Shown: one piece after another, positions 33,787-41,179 of the stretch | Layout of the letters: the number at the start of each line of letters is the position of its first letter | Numbering within the stretch: the first letter of the stretch is position 1 | From: Bacteroidetes bacterium ADurb.Bin139 | GTDB taxonomy: Bacteria; Bacteroidota; Bacteroidia; Bacteroidales; UBA932 | Assembly: GCA_002070565.1 (NCBI GenBank) | Contig: MWDM01000007.1 | Coordinates: forward strand, 1 to 52,485 | Direction: 5' to 3' | Length of the DNA stretch: 52,485 bases | Notes under the pieces: model-generated | Seen by the model: the letters and a program-made list of their open reading frames with translations, nothing else | Told to the model about the DNA's origin: nothing | Databases searched by the model: none | Translations under genes and position numbers: made by a program

Positions 33787-34467
33787 TCAACGATTGTCTT
33801 TTAACATACGCTGTAGCATATCCTTGAGCTTGTTAAGCGGGAAATTGGTTTTAGGCTCGTATAAGATGAAAAAGACCTGCTGCATATTGTTGGGTGACAA
33901 CCGATCCATTCCGATTATCTGAAGTCCTCTGCCCTCTGTGGCAAATTCATCCCGGAAACCTGCGGGCAGGTTCTTGCTCACTATGTCCATGACTTCTCTT
34001 TGCCAGATAAGTGTTTTTGGATACATCTCCCTTTGGATCAAGGCAAAGTCCTCTTCGTGGTTATCCAGTACTTCCCAGCATGAAGTGATGATCTGACGCA
34101 TATTTTTTTGTGAACGGTTATAATATGCAATTTCATCCTCTGAAAGCTTGTACTCTTGACCCCCTTTCAATTCAGAAAGTTTCATCTGAAAATTTATCAT
34201 GCTGTCTATCATGATTTTAGCCTGCTCCCTGTACTGGTTTATCTGCTGCTTCTCCTTGTCTGTTAGCGCCCTGTCCAATGTAACCCTCAGCAGTTTCAAT
34301 TCCGGCTCTATGGTCCGGGTGCTGTAAGCCAGTACCTGCTCAACAACCCGTTCCATTTCCTTTTGCATTGACTTGCGGACGCAACCGGAAATCAGCATGA
34401 TGCCCGCAACAATCATCAATAGTGAGGCTAAGCCCGGCAAGAAACCCCTGTTAAATATTCTTTTCAT
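33787..34467 (-). CDS. conserved-looking lipoprotein, unknown function
   Basis: A 226-residue protein with a lipoprotein signal ending MLISGC. I chose ATG 34467 (MKRIFNRGF); ATG codons at 34473 and 34476 are also possible. The mature part is strongly helical and charged (KSMQKEMERVVEQVLAYSTRTIEPELKLLRVTLDRAL, INQYREQAKIMIDSMINFQMKLSEL), suggesting a coiled coil or helical bundle. A short beta-like C-terminus follows (GLQIIGMDRL, QVFFILYEPKTNFPLNKLKDMLQRML). I do not recognise the family. It lies 11 bp upstream of the AspT/YidE-type transporter, so it may act with it. Confidence 0.6.
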   Translation of the reverse strand: MKRIFNRGFLPGLASLLMIVAGIMLISGCVRKSMQKEMERVVEQVLAYSTRTIEPELKLLRVTLDRALTDKEKQQINQYREQAKIMIDSMINFQMKLSELKGGQEYKLSEDEIAYYNRSQKNMRQIITSCWEVLDNHEEDFALIQREMYPKTLIWQREVMDIVSKNLPAGFRDEFATEGRGLQIIGMDRLSPNNMQQVFFILYEPKTNFPLNKLKDMLQRMLKDNR

Positions 34468-34540
34468 GATCATCATAAATGGTTTTTTAAATATAGTTAT
34501 TTTTGATAAAAGAGGTTCCACCTCGTTACTGCTTTATTGT

Positions 34541-34548
34541 TACTTTTG
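34541..34548 (+). promoter_or_regulatory. -7 box (TACTTTTG) upstream of the small lipoprotein gene
   Basis: Exact TAnnTTTG, 27 bp before the ATG at 34576; -33 not clear. Confidence 0.4.
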
Positions 34549-34575
34549 TATTTCTAACCACAAAAATCCTTAATC

Positions 34576-34965
34576 ATGAAAAAACAGGTCCTCTTTTTTG
34601 CTGTGACACTTCTATTATGTTCTGCAGTGTCATGCACAGAAACTCCTCCGGAAACAAAAACGTCCTACAGCTGGCAACTCATCCTTGAAAAGCCTTCAGC
34701 AGTTCCTATTGGTCTTCAGATTTGGAAATATGCCGATTTTTTTAATGACGGCACTTTTGTGCTTTCCGTAGATTATTACCATGGAGCCAAGGACACCGAT
34801 ACATTCCGGTTCAGCGATTCGGGCAATGTTATAAGGATTCACGATATGTATGGCAAAGATTGGGTCGGCACTATGCCTGACAATCAAATCCGTCCCGGTA
34901 ATACGGTTGAATTCAAAGAAGCCGAAGGCAATGGTTATTTTCATTTGAAATATCTTGGAAACTGA
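34576..34965 (+). CDS. small lipoprotein, unknown function
   Basis: A 129-residue protein with signal MKKQVLFFAVTLLLCSAVSC (Cys20 acylated). The mature part is rich in aromatic residues and beta-strand patterns (SYSWQLILE, FFNDGTFVLSVDYYHG, DTFRFSDSGNVIRIHD, NGYFHLKYLGN), like small Bacteroidota lipocalin-type or DUF-type lipoproteins. No family is recognised with confidence. It stands alone between the divergent lipoprotein/transporter pair and the tRNA gene. Confidence 0.65.
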   Translation: MKKQVLFFAVTLLLCSAVSCTETPPETKTSYSWQLILEKPSAVPIGLQIWKYADFFNDGTFVLSVDYYHGAKDTDTFRFSDSGNVIRIHDMYGKDWVGTMPDNQIRPGNTVEFKEAEGNGYFHLKYLGN

Positions 34966-35033
34966 TAGCCCACATCGTACCCAAATTTGTTTACTTTTAT
35001 CGGGCATTGTATGTGCCTAAACCATAACGGTGC

Positions 35034-35068
35034 AAAAAAAAACAAGACATCATCAGATGTCTTGTTTT
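35034..35068 (-). terminator. intrinsic terminator of the tRNA-fMet gene
   Basis: A perfect 11 bp stem (35041-35051 with 35056-35066; stem core ACAAGACATC / GATGTCTTGT) with a 4-base loop, followed on the minus strand by a run of T (complement of A 35034-35042). The complementary T4 on the plus side makes it partly bidirectional, so it could also end the small lipoprotein transcript. Confidence 0.8.
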
Positions 35069-35071
35069 GCC

Positions 35072-35147
<76 letters not shown>

Positions 35148-35158
35148 ATATAGAATTG

Positions 35159-35190
35159 CAAAGATACAAATTATGCGCCTAAATTCCAAA
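35159..35190 (-). promoter_or_regulatory. promoter of the tRNA-fMet gene
   Basis: Minus strand TTTG (35187-35190), 20 bp spacer, TATCTTTG (35159-35166): exact Bacteroides-type promoter, 11 bp before the tRNA 5' end. The -33 box lies inside the last codons of hisS, which ends at 35179. Confidence 0.7.
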
Positions 35191-36558
35191 CATATTAAAA
35201 AAGTCCTGCATGCCACCAGTTTGCTGGTCGCCTGTCACCAGGTTTTTCCATGTGACCTGGTTGTTTTTCATTTCCTGTTCCCCCACAATGGCGACCATCT
35301 GTACTCCCCTGCGAGTGGCATAGTCAAACTGCTTTTTCAGCTTGATTTCATCGGGATACAATTCACACGATATGCCCGATGCCCGTAAAGTTTTCATGCA
35401 ACCAAGCGCGTAAACGGCCTCTTCCCTGCCCATATTGAAAAAAACAACCTGTGGCGCATCCATGACAGTATCCGGGAATTTATCCAATCCCAGCAACACG
35501 TCATAAATCCTGTCGGCACCAAAAGAAATGCCCACACCTGACATATCATTCAATCCGAAGACTCCGGTCAGATTGTCGTACCGTCCTCCTCCGCATAGGC
35601 TGCCTATGGAAAAATCAAGCGCTTTCACCTCAAAAATGGCTCCGGTATAATAATTTAGTCCGCGTGCCAGGCTCAGATCCAGCTCAACGGACTGTCCAAC
35701 ACCCACCTGCCCGATCATATCAAACAGCCATTTGAGTTCTTCAACACCTTTTAGACCCACCTCGGATTTGCCTTCCTCAAACAATCTGGTTAGGAATGCA
35801 ATTTTTGAAGTGGTTATGCCTTTGAACAAAAGCAGCGGTTCCAGGCGTGACAGACCTTCCGATGCTATTCCTTTTTCCAGCAATTCACCGCGTACCCCTT
35901 CCAAACCGTTCCTGTCGAATTTATCCATGGCTATGGTGATATCAGTCAGCCTGTCTGGATATCCCATCACCTGGGCAATACCTGCCAGCACCTTGCGGTT
36001 GTTGATTTTAAGTAAGACACGTATGCCAAAACGGTTGAAAACATCATCTACCAACTGCACCATCTCAAGTTCATTGTATAGCGAATCTGAACCAATCACA
36101 TCGGCATCACACTGGTAAAATTCCCGGTAACGGCCTTTCTGGGGTCTGTCTGCCCTCCAGACGGGCTGTATCTGGTACCGCTTGAAGGGGAAAGCCAGCT
36201 CATTCTTATGCTGGACAACAAACCGGGCAAAAGGAACGGTCAGATCATAGCGCAGTCCTTTCTCGCAAACCATCATAGACAGGGCATTGGAATCGATATT
36301 GGCCGGGTCGTGATCCACTTTACCGGCCAGGGGCACAATGCTGTCTCCTGAATTGAGTATTTTGAACAGTAAACGGTCCCCCTCCTCACCGTATTTTCCC
36401 AACAATGTAGAAAGGTTCTCCATGGCCGGCGTTTCTATGGGTGCATAACCGAATTCCCTGAAAACGGTCCTGATGGTGTCAAAGATGTAGTTTCGCCGGG
36501 AAGCCTCAACGGGGTTAAAGTCGCGTGTTCCTTTGGGAATAGAAGGTTTTTGTGCCAT
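35179..36558 (-). CDS. hisS: histidyl-tRNA synthetase
   Basis: A 459-residue class II enzyme charging tRNA-His. Signatures: PKGTRDF at the N-terminus, motif 2 region FKRYQIQPVWRADRPQKGRYREFYQCDADVIGS, HisA motif LARGLNYYTGAIFEV, motif 3 MSGVGISFGADRIYDVL, and a C-terminal anticodon-binding domain (IKLKKQFDYATRRGVQMVAIVGEQEM). Start MAQKPSIPKGTRD at 36558 preferred over the frame to 36582. A TATTTTTG box lies 21 bp upstream. The gene lies directly upstream of the tRNA gene on the same strand, but that tRNA has its own promoter. Confidence 0.97.
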   Translation of the reverse strand: MAQKPSIPKGTRDFNPVEASRRNYIFDTIRTVFREFGYAPIETPAMENLSTLLGKYGEEGDRLLFKILNSGDSIVPLAGKVDHDPANIDSNALSMMVCEKGLRYDLTVPFARFVVQHKNELAFPFKRYQIQPVWRADRPQKGRYREFYQCDADVIGSDSLYNELEMVQLVDDVFNRFGIRVLLKINNRKVLAGIAQVMGYPDRLTDITIAMDKFDRNGLEGVRGELLEKGIASEGLSRLEPLLLFKGITTSKIAFLTRLFEEGKSEVGLKGVEELKWLFDMIGQVGVGQSVELDLSLARGLNYYTGAIFEVKALDFSIGSLCGGGRYDNLTGVFGLNDMSGVGISFGADRIYDVLLGLDKFPDTVMDAPQVVFFNMGREEAVYALGCMKTLRASGISCELYPDEIKLKKQFDYATRRGVQMVAIVGEQEMKNNQVTWKNLVTGDQQTGGMQDFFNMFGI

Positions 36559-36579
36559 GATTTTCTGTATTGGTCTATG

Positions 36580-36587
36580 CAAAAATA
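36580..36587 (-). promoter_or_regulatory. -7 box (TATTTTTG) upstream of hisS
   Basis: Exact TAnnTTTG on the minus strand, 21 bp before the hisS ATG at 36558; -33 only partly matches. Confidence 0.4.
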
Positions 36588-36632
36588 CGTGAAAACTGTA
36601 TACTTTGAAAAAAATGGCCGATATTTATGCTT

Positions 36633-38948
36633 ATGAAAAAGATTATTATCCTTTTACTTACTGGTCTGTTCCTTGGCAGCTGTGCCCCCAATGCCAGGAG
36701 TCAGCACCAGACGGTCAAGCTGAACAAAAGCAATCCTGAACAAGTCCTGGAAGCCATGACCCTGAAGGAAAAAGTTAACCTTCTTACAGGAGAAGGTCTT
36801 TTTGGATCTTCAATAGGGGCAGCCGGCGCAACCAAAAAACTGTCCCGGCTTGGCATCCCGTCACTGGAGCTGGCAGACGGGCCGGCCGGCTTGCGACTCA
36901 GGTCAACCGCAACTACCTGGTATCCTTCGGCCTCTCTGCTGGCCTCGACCTGGGATACCTCGCTGGTGACAGCGGTGGGAAAAGCGATGGGAGCCGAGGC
37001 TTTGGCCCATGGAGCCGATGTAATCCTGGGTCCGGCCATGAACATCCACCGGCACCCCCTGTGCGGAAGGAACTACGAATATTACTCGGAAGATCCGCTG
37101 CTCACCGGGATTATGGCCTCGGCTATGGTTCGTGGCATACAGGAAAACGGGACTGCAGCCTGTCTCAAGCATTATGCAGCCAACAACCAGGAAACAAACC
37201 GGGACAATAACAACGTGATAGCAGACCAGAGGACCCTGCATGAAATCTATTTCAGAGGCTTTGAGATCGCGGTCCGGGAATCTTTTCCCAAAACCATTAT
37301 GAGTTCCTATAACCGTATCAATGGAACTTACACATCGGAAGACAGCCTGTTACTGACCGGAATACTCCGTGACCAATGGGGTTTTAAAGGACTGGTGATG
37401 AGCGATTGGTTTGGGGGCCGGAATGCCCCGGCCCAAATCCTTGCCGGAAATGACCTGCTGGAGCCCGGAAGGGGCTGGCAACGGCGTGCCATCCTGAAAG
37501 CCGTCAGAAAAGGAACATTACCCGAAGAAGCCGTCAACATTTCTGTCAGACGCGTCCTTGGACTGGTGCTGGATTCCCATGCTTACAGGAATCAGATGGA
37601 TGACAACAATCCTGCCGGTGCAGAAAACGCGGACAACGACGGTAAAATTGCAGACGGGAAAACTGCAGCCGCGAACCGCCACATTGCCCGTAAAGCGGCA
37701 GCTGAAGGAATGGTACTTCTGGAAAATCGTAATGCCCTTCCGTTTAACGACTCTATAAGCAGGATCGCCTTGTTTGGAGTTTCCTCCTACAGGATGGTCG
37801 CCGGAGGCGTGGGATCGGGAGAAGTTTATACAGATCAGGTCATTTCACCGGCAGAGGGTCTGCAGGAAGCCGGATACATACCGGATGCGCAACTTACAGA
37901 ACACTACCAAAGCTATATAGACAGCGTTGACAGGGCTTACAAAAGAAAATGGAAATCCATCTCCCAACGGATCATGGGACAGGCCCTTCCGGCAGAAACA
38001 GATCCCGGGACAGAAGTCATCGCCCTTGCTGCGGTTGAGAACCAGGCAGCCATCGTAGCCATCGGGCGTCGGACCGGTGAATTCTCGGACCGGAAAATAG
38101 AGGGGGATTATCTTCTCACGCAAGAAGAAAAAGAACTTATTGGTAATGTCTGCAAGGCTTTTCAGGTATTAGAAAAACCGGTTATCGTAGTGCTGAATGT
38201 GGGCGGCATTGTTGAAACTGCCTCCTGGTCCGGTCTTCCCGATGCCCTGTTGCTGGCCTGGATGCCGGGACAGGAAGGAGGCAGGGCGCTGGCCAATATC
38301 ATATCGGGAAAGGAAAATCCCTGCGGGAGGCTTCCGGTAACCATCCCTGTACACCTTGAGGACCTGGCATCGCACAAAAACTTCCCGCAGGAAGAGGTGC
38401 CCGTGAAGTGGCTTTCCATGATGGGGAAAAAACAGAAAAAAACAACCGCAGACAGGCCCAACATAGACTACACCATCTATGAAGAAGGAATATACGTGGG
38501 CTACCGTGATTTTGACAGCCACCGGAAAGAAGTGGCTTATCCTTTCGGGTACGGCCTCTCTTATACTTCATTCCGGTATTCACCACCTGTAGTCCGCATG
38601 GAATCGGACCGGATTATTGTGCAGTGCCGTATATCCAATGACGGAGCAAGAGCAGGCCGGGAAGTGGTACAGGTATATGCCTGCGCACCTGAAGGCATGG
38701 CAGATAAACCATACCAGGAATTGAAAGGTTTTGCAAAAACACCCCGGATCGGACCTCAGGAATCCTGTGAAATTCAAATCATCATTCCCATAGACCGTCT
38801 CTCTTCCTACGTTCCCGCAACAGGCTGGGTGGTTGACCCCGGGAAATACACCCTGCGTATAGGTTCCTCTTCCCGCAATATTCAACAAGAGATCAGACTC
38901 CCAGGTATTCCAGGATTGATTTTGCCGCCTGACGGCCGGCTCCCATAG
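36633..38948 (+). CDS. glycoside hydrolase family 3 beta-glucosidase, lipoprotein
   Basis: A 771-residue exported enzyme (lipoprotein signal ending FLGSC). GH3 N-terminal barrel: LADGPAGLR, DVILGPAMNIHRHPLCGRNYEYYSEDPLL, CLKHYAANNQE (KHFxxxxQE-type), and nucleophile D258 in GLVMSDWFGG. Then the alpha/beta sandwich domain (VVLNVGGIVE, ALLLAWMPGQEGGRALANIISGKENPCGRLPVT) and a C-terminal fibronectin-type-III-like domain from about 660 (VQCRISNDGARAGREVVQVY). It likely hydrolyses beta-linked glucosides (cello- or gluco-oligosaccharides). ATG 36633 chosen; ATG 36627 adds two residues. The last 19 codons overlap the convergent nfnB gene by 56 bp. Confidence 0.95.
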   Translation: MKKIIILLLTGLFLGSCAPNARSQHQTVKLNKSNPEQVLEAMTLKEKVNLLTGEGLFGSSIGAAGATKKLSRLGIPSLELADGPAGLRLRSTATTWYPSASLLASTWDTSLVTAVGKAMGAEALAHGADVILGPAMNIHRHPLCGRNYEYYSEDPLLTGIMASAMVRGIQENGTAACLKHYAANNQETNRDNNNVIADQRTLHEIYFRGFEIAVRESFPKTIMSSYNRINGTYTSEDSLLLTGILRDQWGFKGLVMSDWFGGRNAPAQILAGNDLLEPGRGWQRRAILKAVRKGTLPEEAVNISVRRVLGLVLDSHAYRNQMDDNNPAGAENADNDGKIADGKTAAANRHIARKAAAEGMVLLENRNALPFNDSISRIALFGVSSYRMVAGGVGSGEVYTDQVISPAEGLQEAGYIPDAQLTEHYQSYIDSVDRAYKRKWKSISQRIMGQALPAETDPGTEVIALAAVENQAAIVAIGRRTGEFSDRKIEGDYLLTQEEKELIGNVCKAFQVLEKPVIVVLNVGGIVETASWSGLPDALLLAWMPGQEGGRALANIISGKENPCGRLPVTIPVHLEDLASHKNFPQEEVPVKWLSMMGKKQKKTTADRPNIDYTIYEEGIYVGYRDFDSHRKEVAYPFGYGLSYTSFRYSPPVVRMESDRIIVQCRISNDGARAGREVVQVYACAPEGMADKPYQELKGFAKTPRIGPQESCEIQIIIPIDRLSSYVPATGWVVDPGKYTLRIGSSSRNIQQEIRLPGIPGLILPPDGRLP

Positions 38949-40272
38949 CCAGGATCACCGTAGCGGCACCGGAAACCACATCACCGCCGGCAAAAACACC
39001 CGGGCGCGATGTGATTCCCCTTTCATCGGCCACGATCCCGTTGTGACGGTTAATTTCCAGTCCCGGCGTGGTACGTGCTATCAGCGGGTTGGAAGATGTA
39101 CCCAGAGCAATGATGGCCACATCGCAGTCTATATCAAACTCAGATCCGGGTATTTCTACCGGTCTGCGTCTTCCGCTTTCATCGGGCTCGCCCAATTCCA
39201 TGCGAATGCACCTCAGGCCCGTTACCCACCCCTTTTCAGTGCCCAGGACAGCAACCGGATTGGTCAGCATTTGAAAAGTCACACCTTCTTCCAGGGCATG
39301 ATGCACTTCCTCCACCCGGGCCGGCATCTCTTTTTGCGTTCTGCGGTATACAACCTCTACACGGGCCCCCAGGCGCAAAGCCGTTCTTGCCGCGTCCATG
39401 GCCACATTGCCGCCACCGACAACAGCCACCCTCTTTCCAACGTAGATGGGTGTGTCCGCCTCTGGTGAGTATGCTTCCATCAGGTTGCTCCTTGTCAGGA
39501 ATTCATTGGCCGATACAACCCCGTTGAAATTCTCACCGGGGATGCCCAGGAATTTTGGCAGTCCGGCCCCGGAACCCACAAAAACCGCATCAAATCCCTC
39601 TCTTTCAAACAGTTGATCAATGGTTACCGTACGGCCAACGACTACATTGCATTCTATTTTCACGCCCAGCTTCCTTACCTGATTGATCTCATAATCCACC
39701 ACTTCTTCCTTGGGCAGACGGAATTCGGGAATTCCATAAACGAGCACCCCGCCCGGTTTGTGCAAAGCTTCAAAAATAGTAACGTCGCAGCCGGCTTTTG
39801 CCAGGTCGGTGGCACAGGCAAGGCCTGCGGGACCTGAACCCACTATGGCCACTTTCTTGCCGTTGGGAACAGCCGGGATGGCCGTTGAATAATTATTTTC
39901 CCGTGCCCAGTCGGCTACATACCGCTCCAGTTTCCCAATGGCAACGGGATCGTTTTTGATCCCCATGATACACACCCCTTCGCACTGTGATTCTTGCGGG
40001 CAAACACGTCCGCATACGGCAGGCAAAGAAGAATCCTGTGCAATTATGGATGCTGCACCGGGCATATTCCCTTCCAGTATGGCTTTTATGAACTCAGGGA
40101 TCCGGATGGAAACCGGACACCCCCCCACACACCTGGGGTTCCTGCACTGGATGCACCGCGATGCTTCCAGTGCGGCTTCTTCTGCATTGTACCCATAACT
40201 GACTTCCTGGAAATTCCGGACCCTTTCTTTCGGATCCTGCTCCCTTACAGGGACCTTGTATTTTTTATCCAT
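38893..40272 (-). CDS. nfnB: NfnB-type subunit of NADH-dependent ferredoxin:NADP oxidoreductase (GltD-like)
   Basis: A 459-residue iron-sulfur flavoprotein. N-terminal Cys motifs for two [4Fe-4S] clusters (CIQCRNPRCVGGCPV and CGRVCPQESQCEGVC), an FAD-binding GSGPAGLACATDLAKAG, the GltD-family signature GGVLVYGIPEFRLPKE, an NAD(P)-binding VAVVGGGNVAMDAARTALRLGA, and a terminal GITSRPGVFAGGDVVSGAATVILAMGAGRQAA. Homologous to glutamate synthase small subunit. But no large gltB gene is present and it is paired with an NfnA-like gene (8 bp overlap), so NfnAB, an electron-bifurcating transhydrogenase linking NADH, NADPH and ferredoxin, is the better reading. Stop overlaps the GH3 gene by 56 bp. Confidence 0.92.
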   Translation of the reverse strand: MDKKYKVPVREQDPKERVRNFQEVSYGYNAEEAALEASRCIQCRNPRCVGGCPVSIRIPEFIKAILEGNMPGAASIIAQDSSLPAVCGRVCPQESQCEGVCIMGIKNDPVAIGKLERYVADWARENNYSTAIPAVPNGKKVAIVGSGPAGLACATDLAKAGCDVTIFEALHKPGGVLVYGIPEFRLPKEEVVDYEINQVRKLGVKIECNVVVGRTVTIDQLFEREGFDAVFVGSGAGLPKFLGIPGENFNGVVSANEFLTRSNLMEAYSPEADTPIYVGKRVAVVGGGNVAMDAARTALRLGARVEVVYRRTQKEMPARVEEVHHALEEGVTFQMLTNPVAVLGTEKGWVTGLRCIRMELGEPDESGRRRPVEIPGSEFDIDCDVAIIALGTSSNPLIARTTPGLEINRHNGIVADERGITSRPGVFAGGDVVSGAATVILAMGAGRQAAKSILEYLGV

Positions 40273-41122
40273 TGCCTAAACCAATTTTGCATTTATGATC
40301 CGCATCCAGCTCCTGGGTCTTATACATAGACTGGCGCCTCATGGCCTCGTCAAAATCCACTTTGTAGGCATCAAATTCGGGGCCGTCCACACAGGCAAAG
40401 CGTGTTTTTCCTCCCACCGTCACACGGCAGGCTCCGCACATACCCGTTCCGTCCACCATCAGCGTGTTCAGGCTCACAATAAGCGGCAAATTGTATCGAC
40501 GGGCGGTTACTGTCACGAATTTCATCATGATCATGGGACCAATGGCAACCGCCTGATCGTATTGTGCCCCAGTATCAAGTAATTCTTTAAGCCTGGCTGT
40601 TACCATCCCTTTGAATCCGTAAGAACCGTCATCGGTGCAGATGTATACCTGTGAGGCCACCTGTTTCATTTCTTCTTCCATGATGACCAGATCGCGTGTC
40701 TTAGCCCCGATAATCACGTCAACATGAGCCCCTTTTTGATGCAAATACTTAACCTGGGGATACACCGGTGCCGTTCCCAGTCCTCCGGCAATAAAAAGGT
40801 ATCTCTTTTGTTGCAGGGCCTCTTCACTTTGATGAATGAATTCGGAAGGAACGCCCAGAGGTCCTGCAAAATCCTCAAAGGATTCCCCTACCTCCAGGGC
40901 AAATATCTTGCGTGACGAGGCGCCTACCCTTTGTGTTACAATGGTAACCGAACCGGCCACAGGATCAAAATCACAGATGGTCAGGGGAACCCTTTCCCCC
41001 TTTTCGCCTACCCTGACAATGATGAATTGTCCGGGCTGTGCGCTGGATGCCACACGGGGTGCTGACACTTCCATCAGGCAGATGTCGGGTGCCAGTATTC
41101 TTTTCTTTAGGATTTTGTACAT
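40265..41122 (-). CDS. nfnA: NfnA-type subunit (ferredoxin-NADP reductase-like, sulfide dehydrogenase subunit family)
   Basis: A 285-residue flavoprotein: FAD domain (QPGQFIIVRVGEKGERVPLTICDF), NAD-binding domain (RYLFIAGGLGTAPVYPQVKYLHQKGAHVDVIIGAKTRDLVIMEEEM) and a C-terminal [2Fe-2S] site. The ligand segment DGTGMCGACRVTVGGKTRFACVDGPEFD supplies Asp plus three Cys, matching the unusual Asp/3-Cys coordination known for Thermotoga NfnA. Length and order with nfnB are as in NfnAB operons. It catalyses the NADH side of bifurcation in the NfnAB heterodimer in the cytoplasm. First gene of the pair. Confidence 0.92.
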   Translation of the reverse strand: MYKILKKRILAPDICLMEVSAPRVASSAQPGQFIIVRVGEKGERVPLTICDFDPVAGSVTIVTQRVGASSRKIFALEVGESFEDFAGPLGVPSEFIHQSEEALQQKRYLFIAGGLGTAPVYPQVKYLHQKGAHVDVIIGAKTRDLVIMEEEMKQVASQVYICTDDGSYGFKGMVTARLKELLDTGAQYDQAVAIGPMIMMKFVTVTARRYNLPLIVSLNTLMVDGTGMCGACRVTVGGKTRFACVDGPEFDAYKVDFDEAMRRQSMYKTQELDADHKCKIGLGNG

Positions 41123-41147
41123 AAACGGGATTCTTTTTTAGACGCGG

Positions 41148-41155
41148 CAAAGATA
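41148..41155 (-). promoter_or_regulatory. -7 box (TATCTTTG) upstream of nfnAB
   Basis: Exact TAnnTTTG on the minus strand, 25 bp before the nfnA ATG at 41122. No clear -33. Confidence 0.45.
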
Positions 41156-41179
41156 AATAAAAAAGCTTGTCTGACTGTA

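Noticed and set aside
38893..40272. gltD of glutamate synthase
   Set aside because: Partner gene is an NfnA-like flavoprotein and no large GltB subunit is present, so NfnB is the better call.
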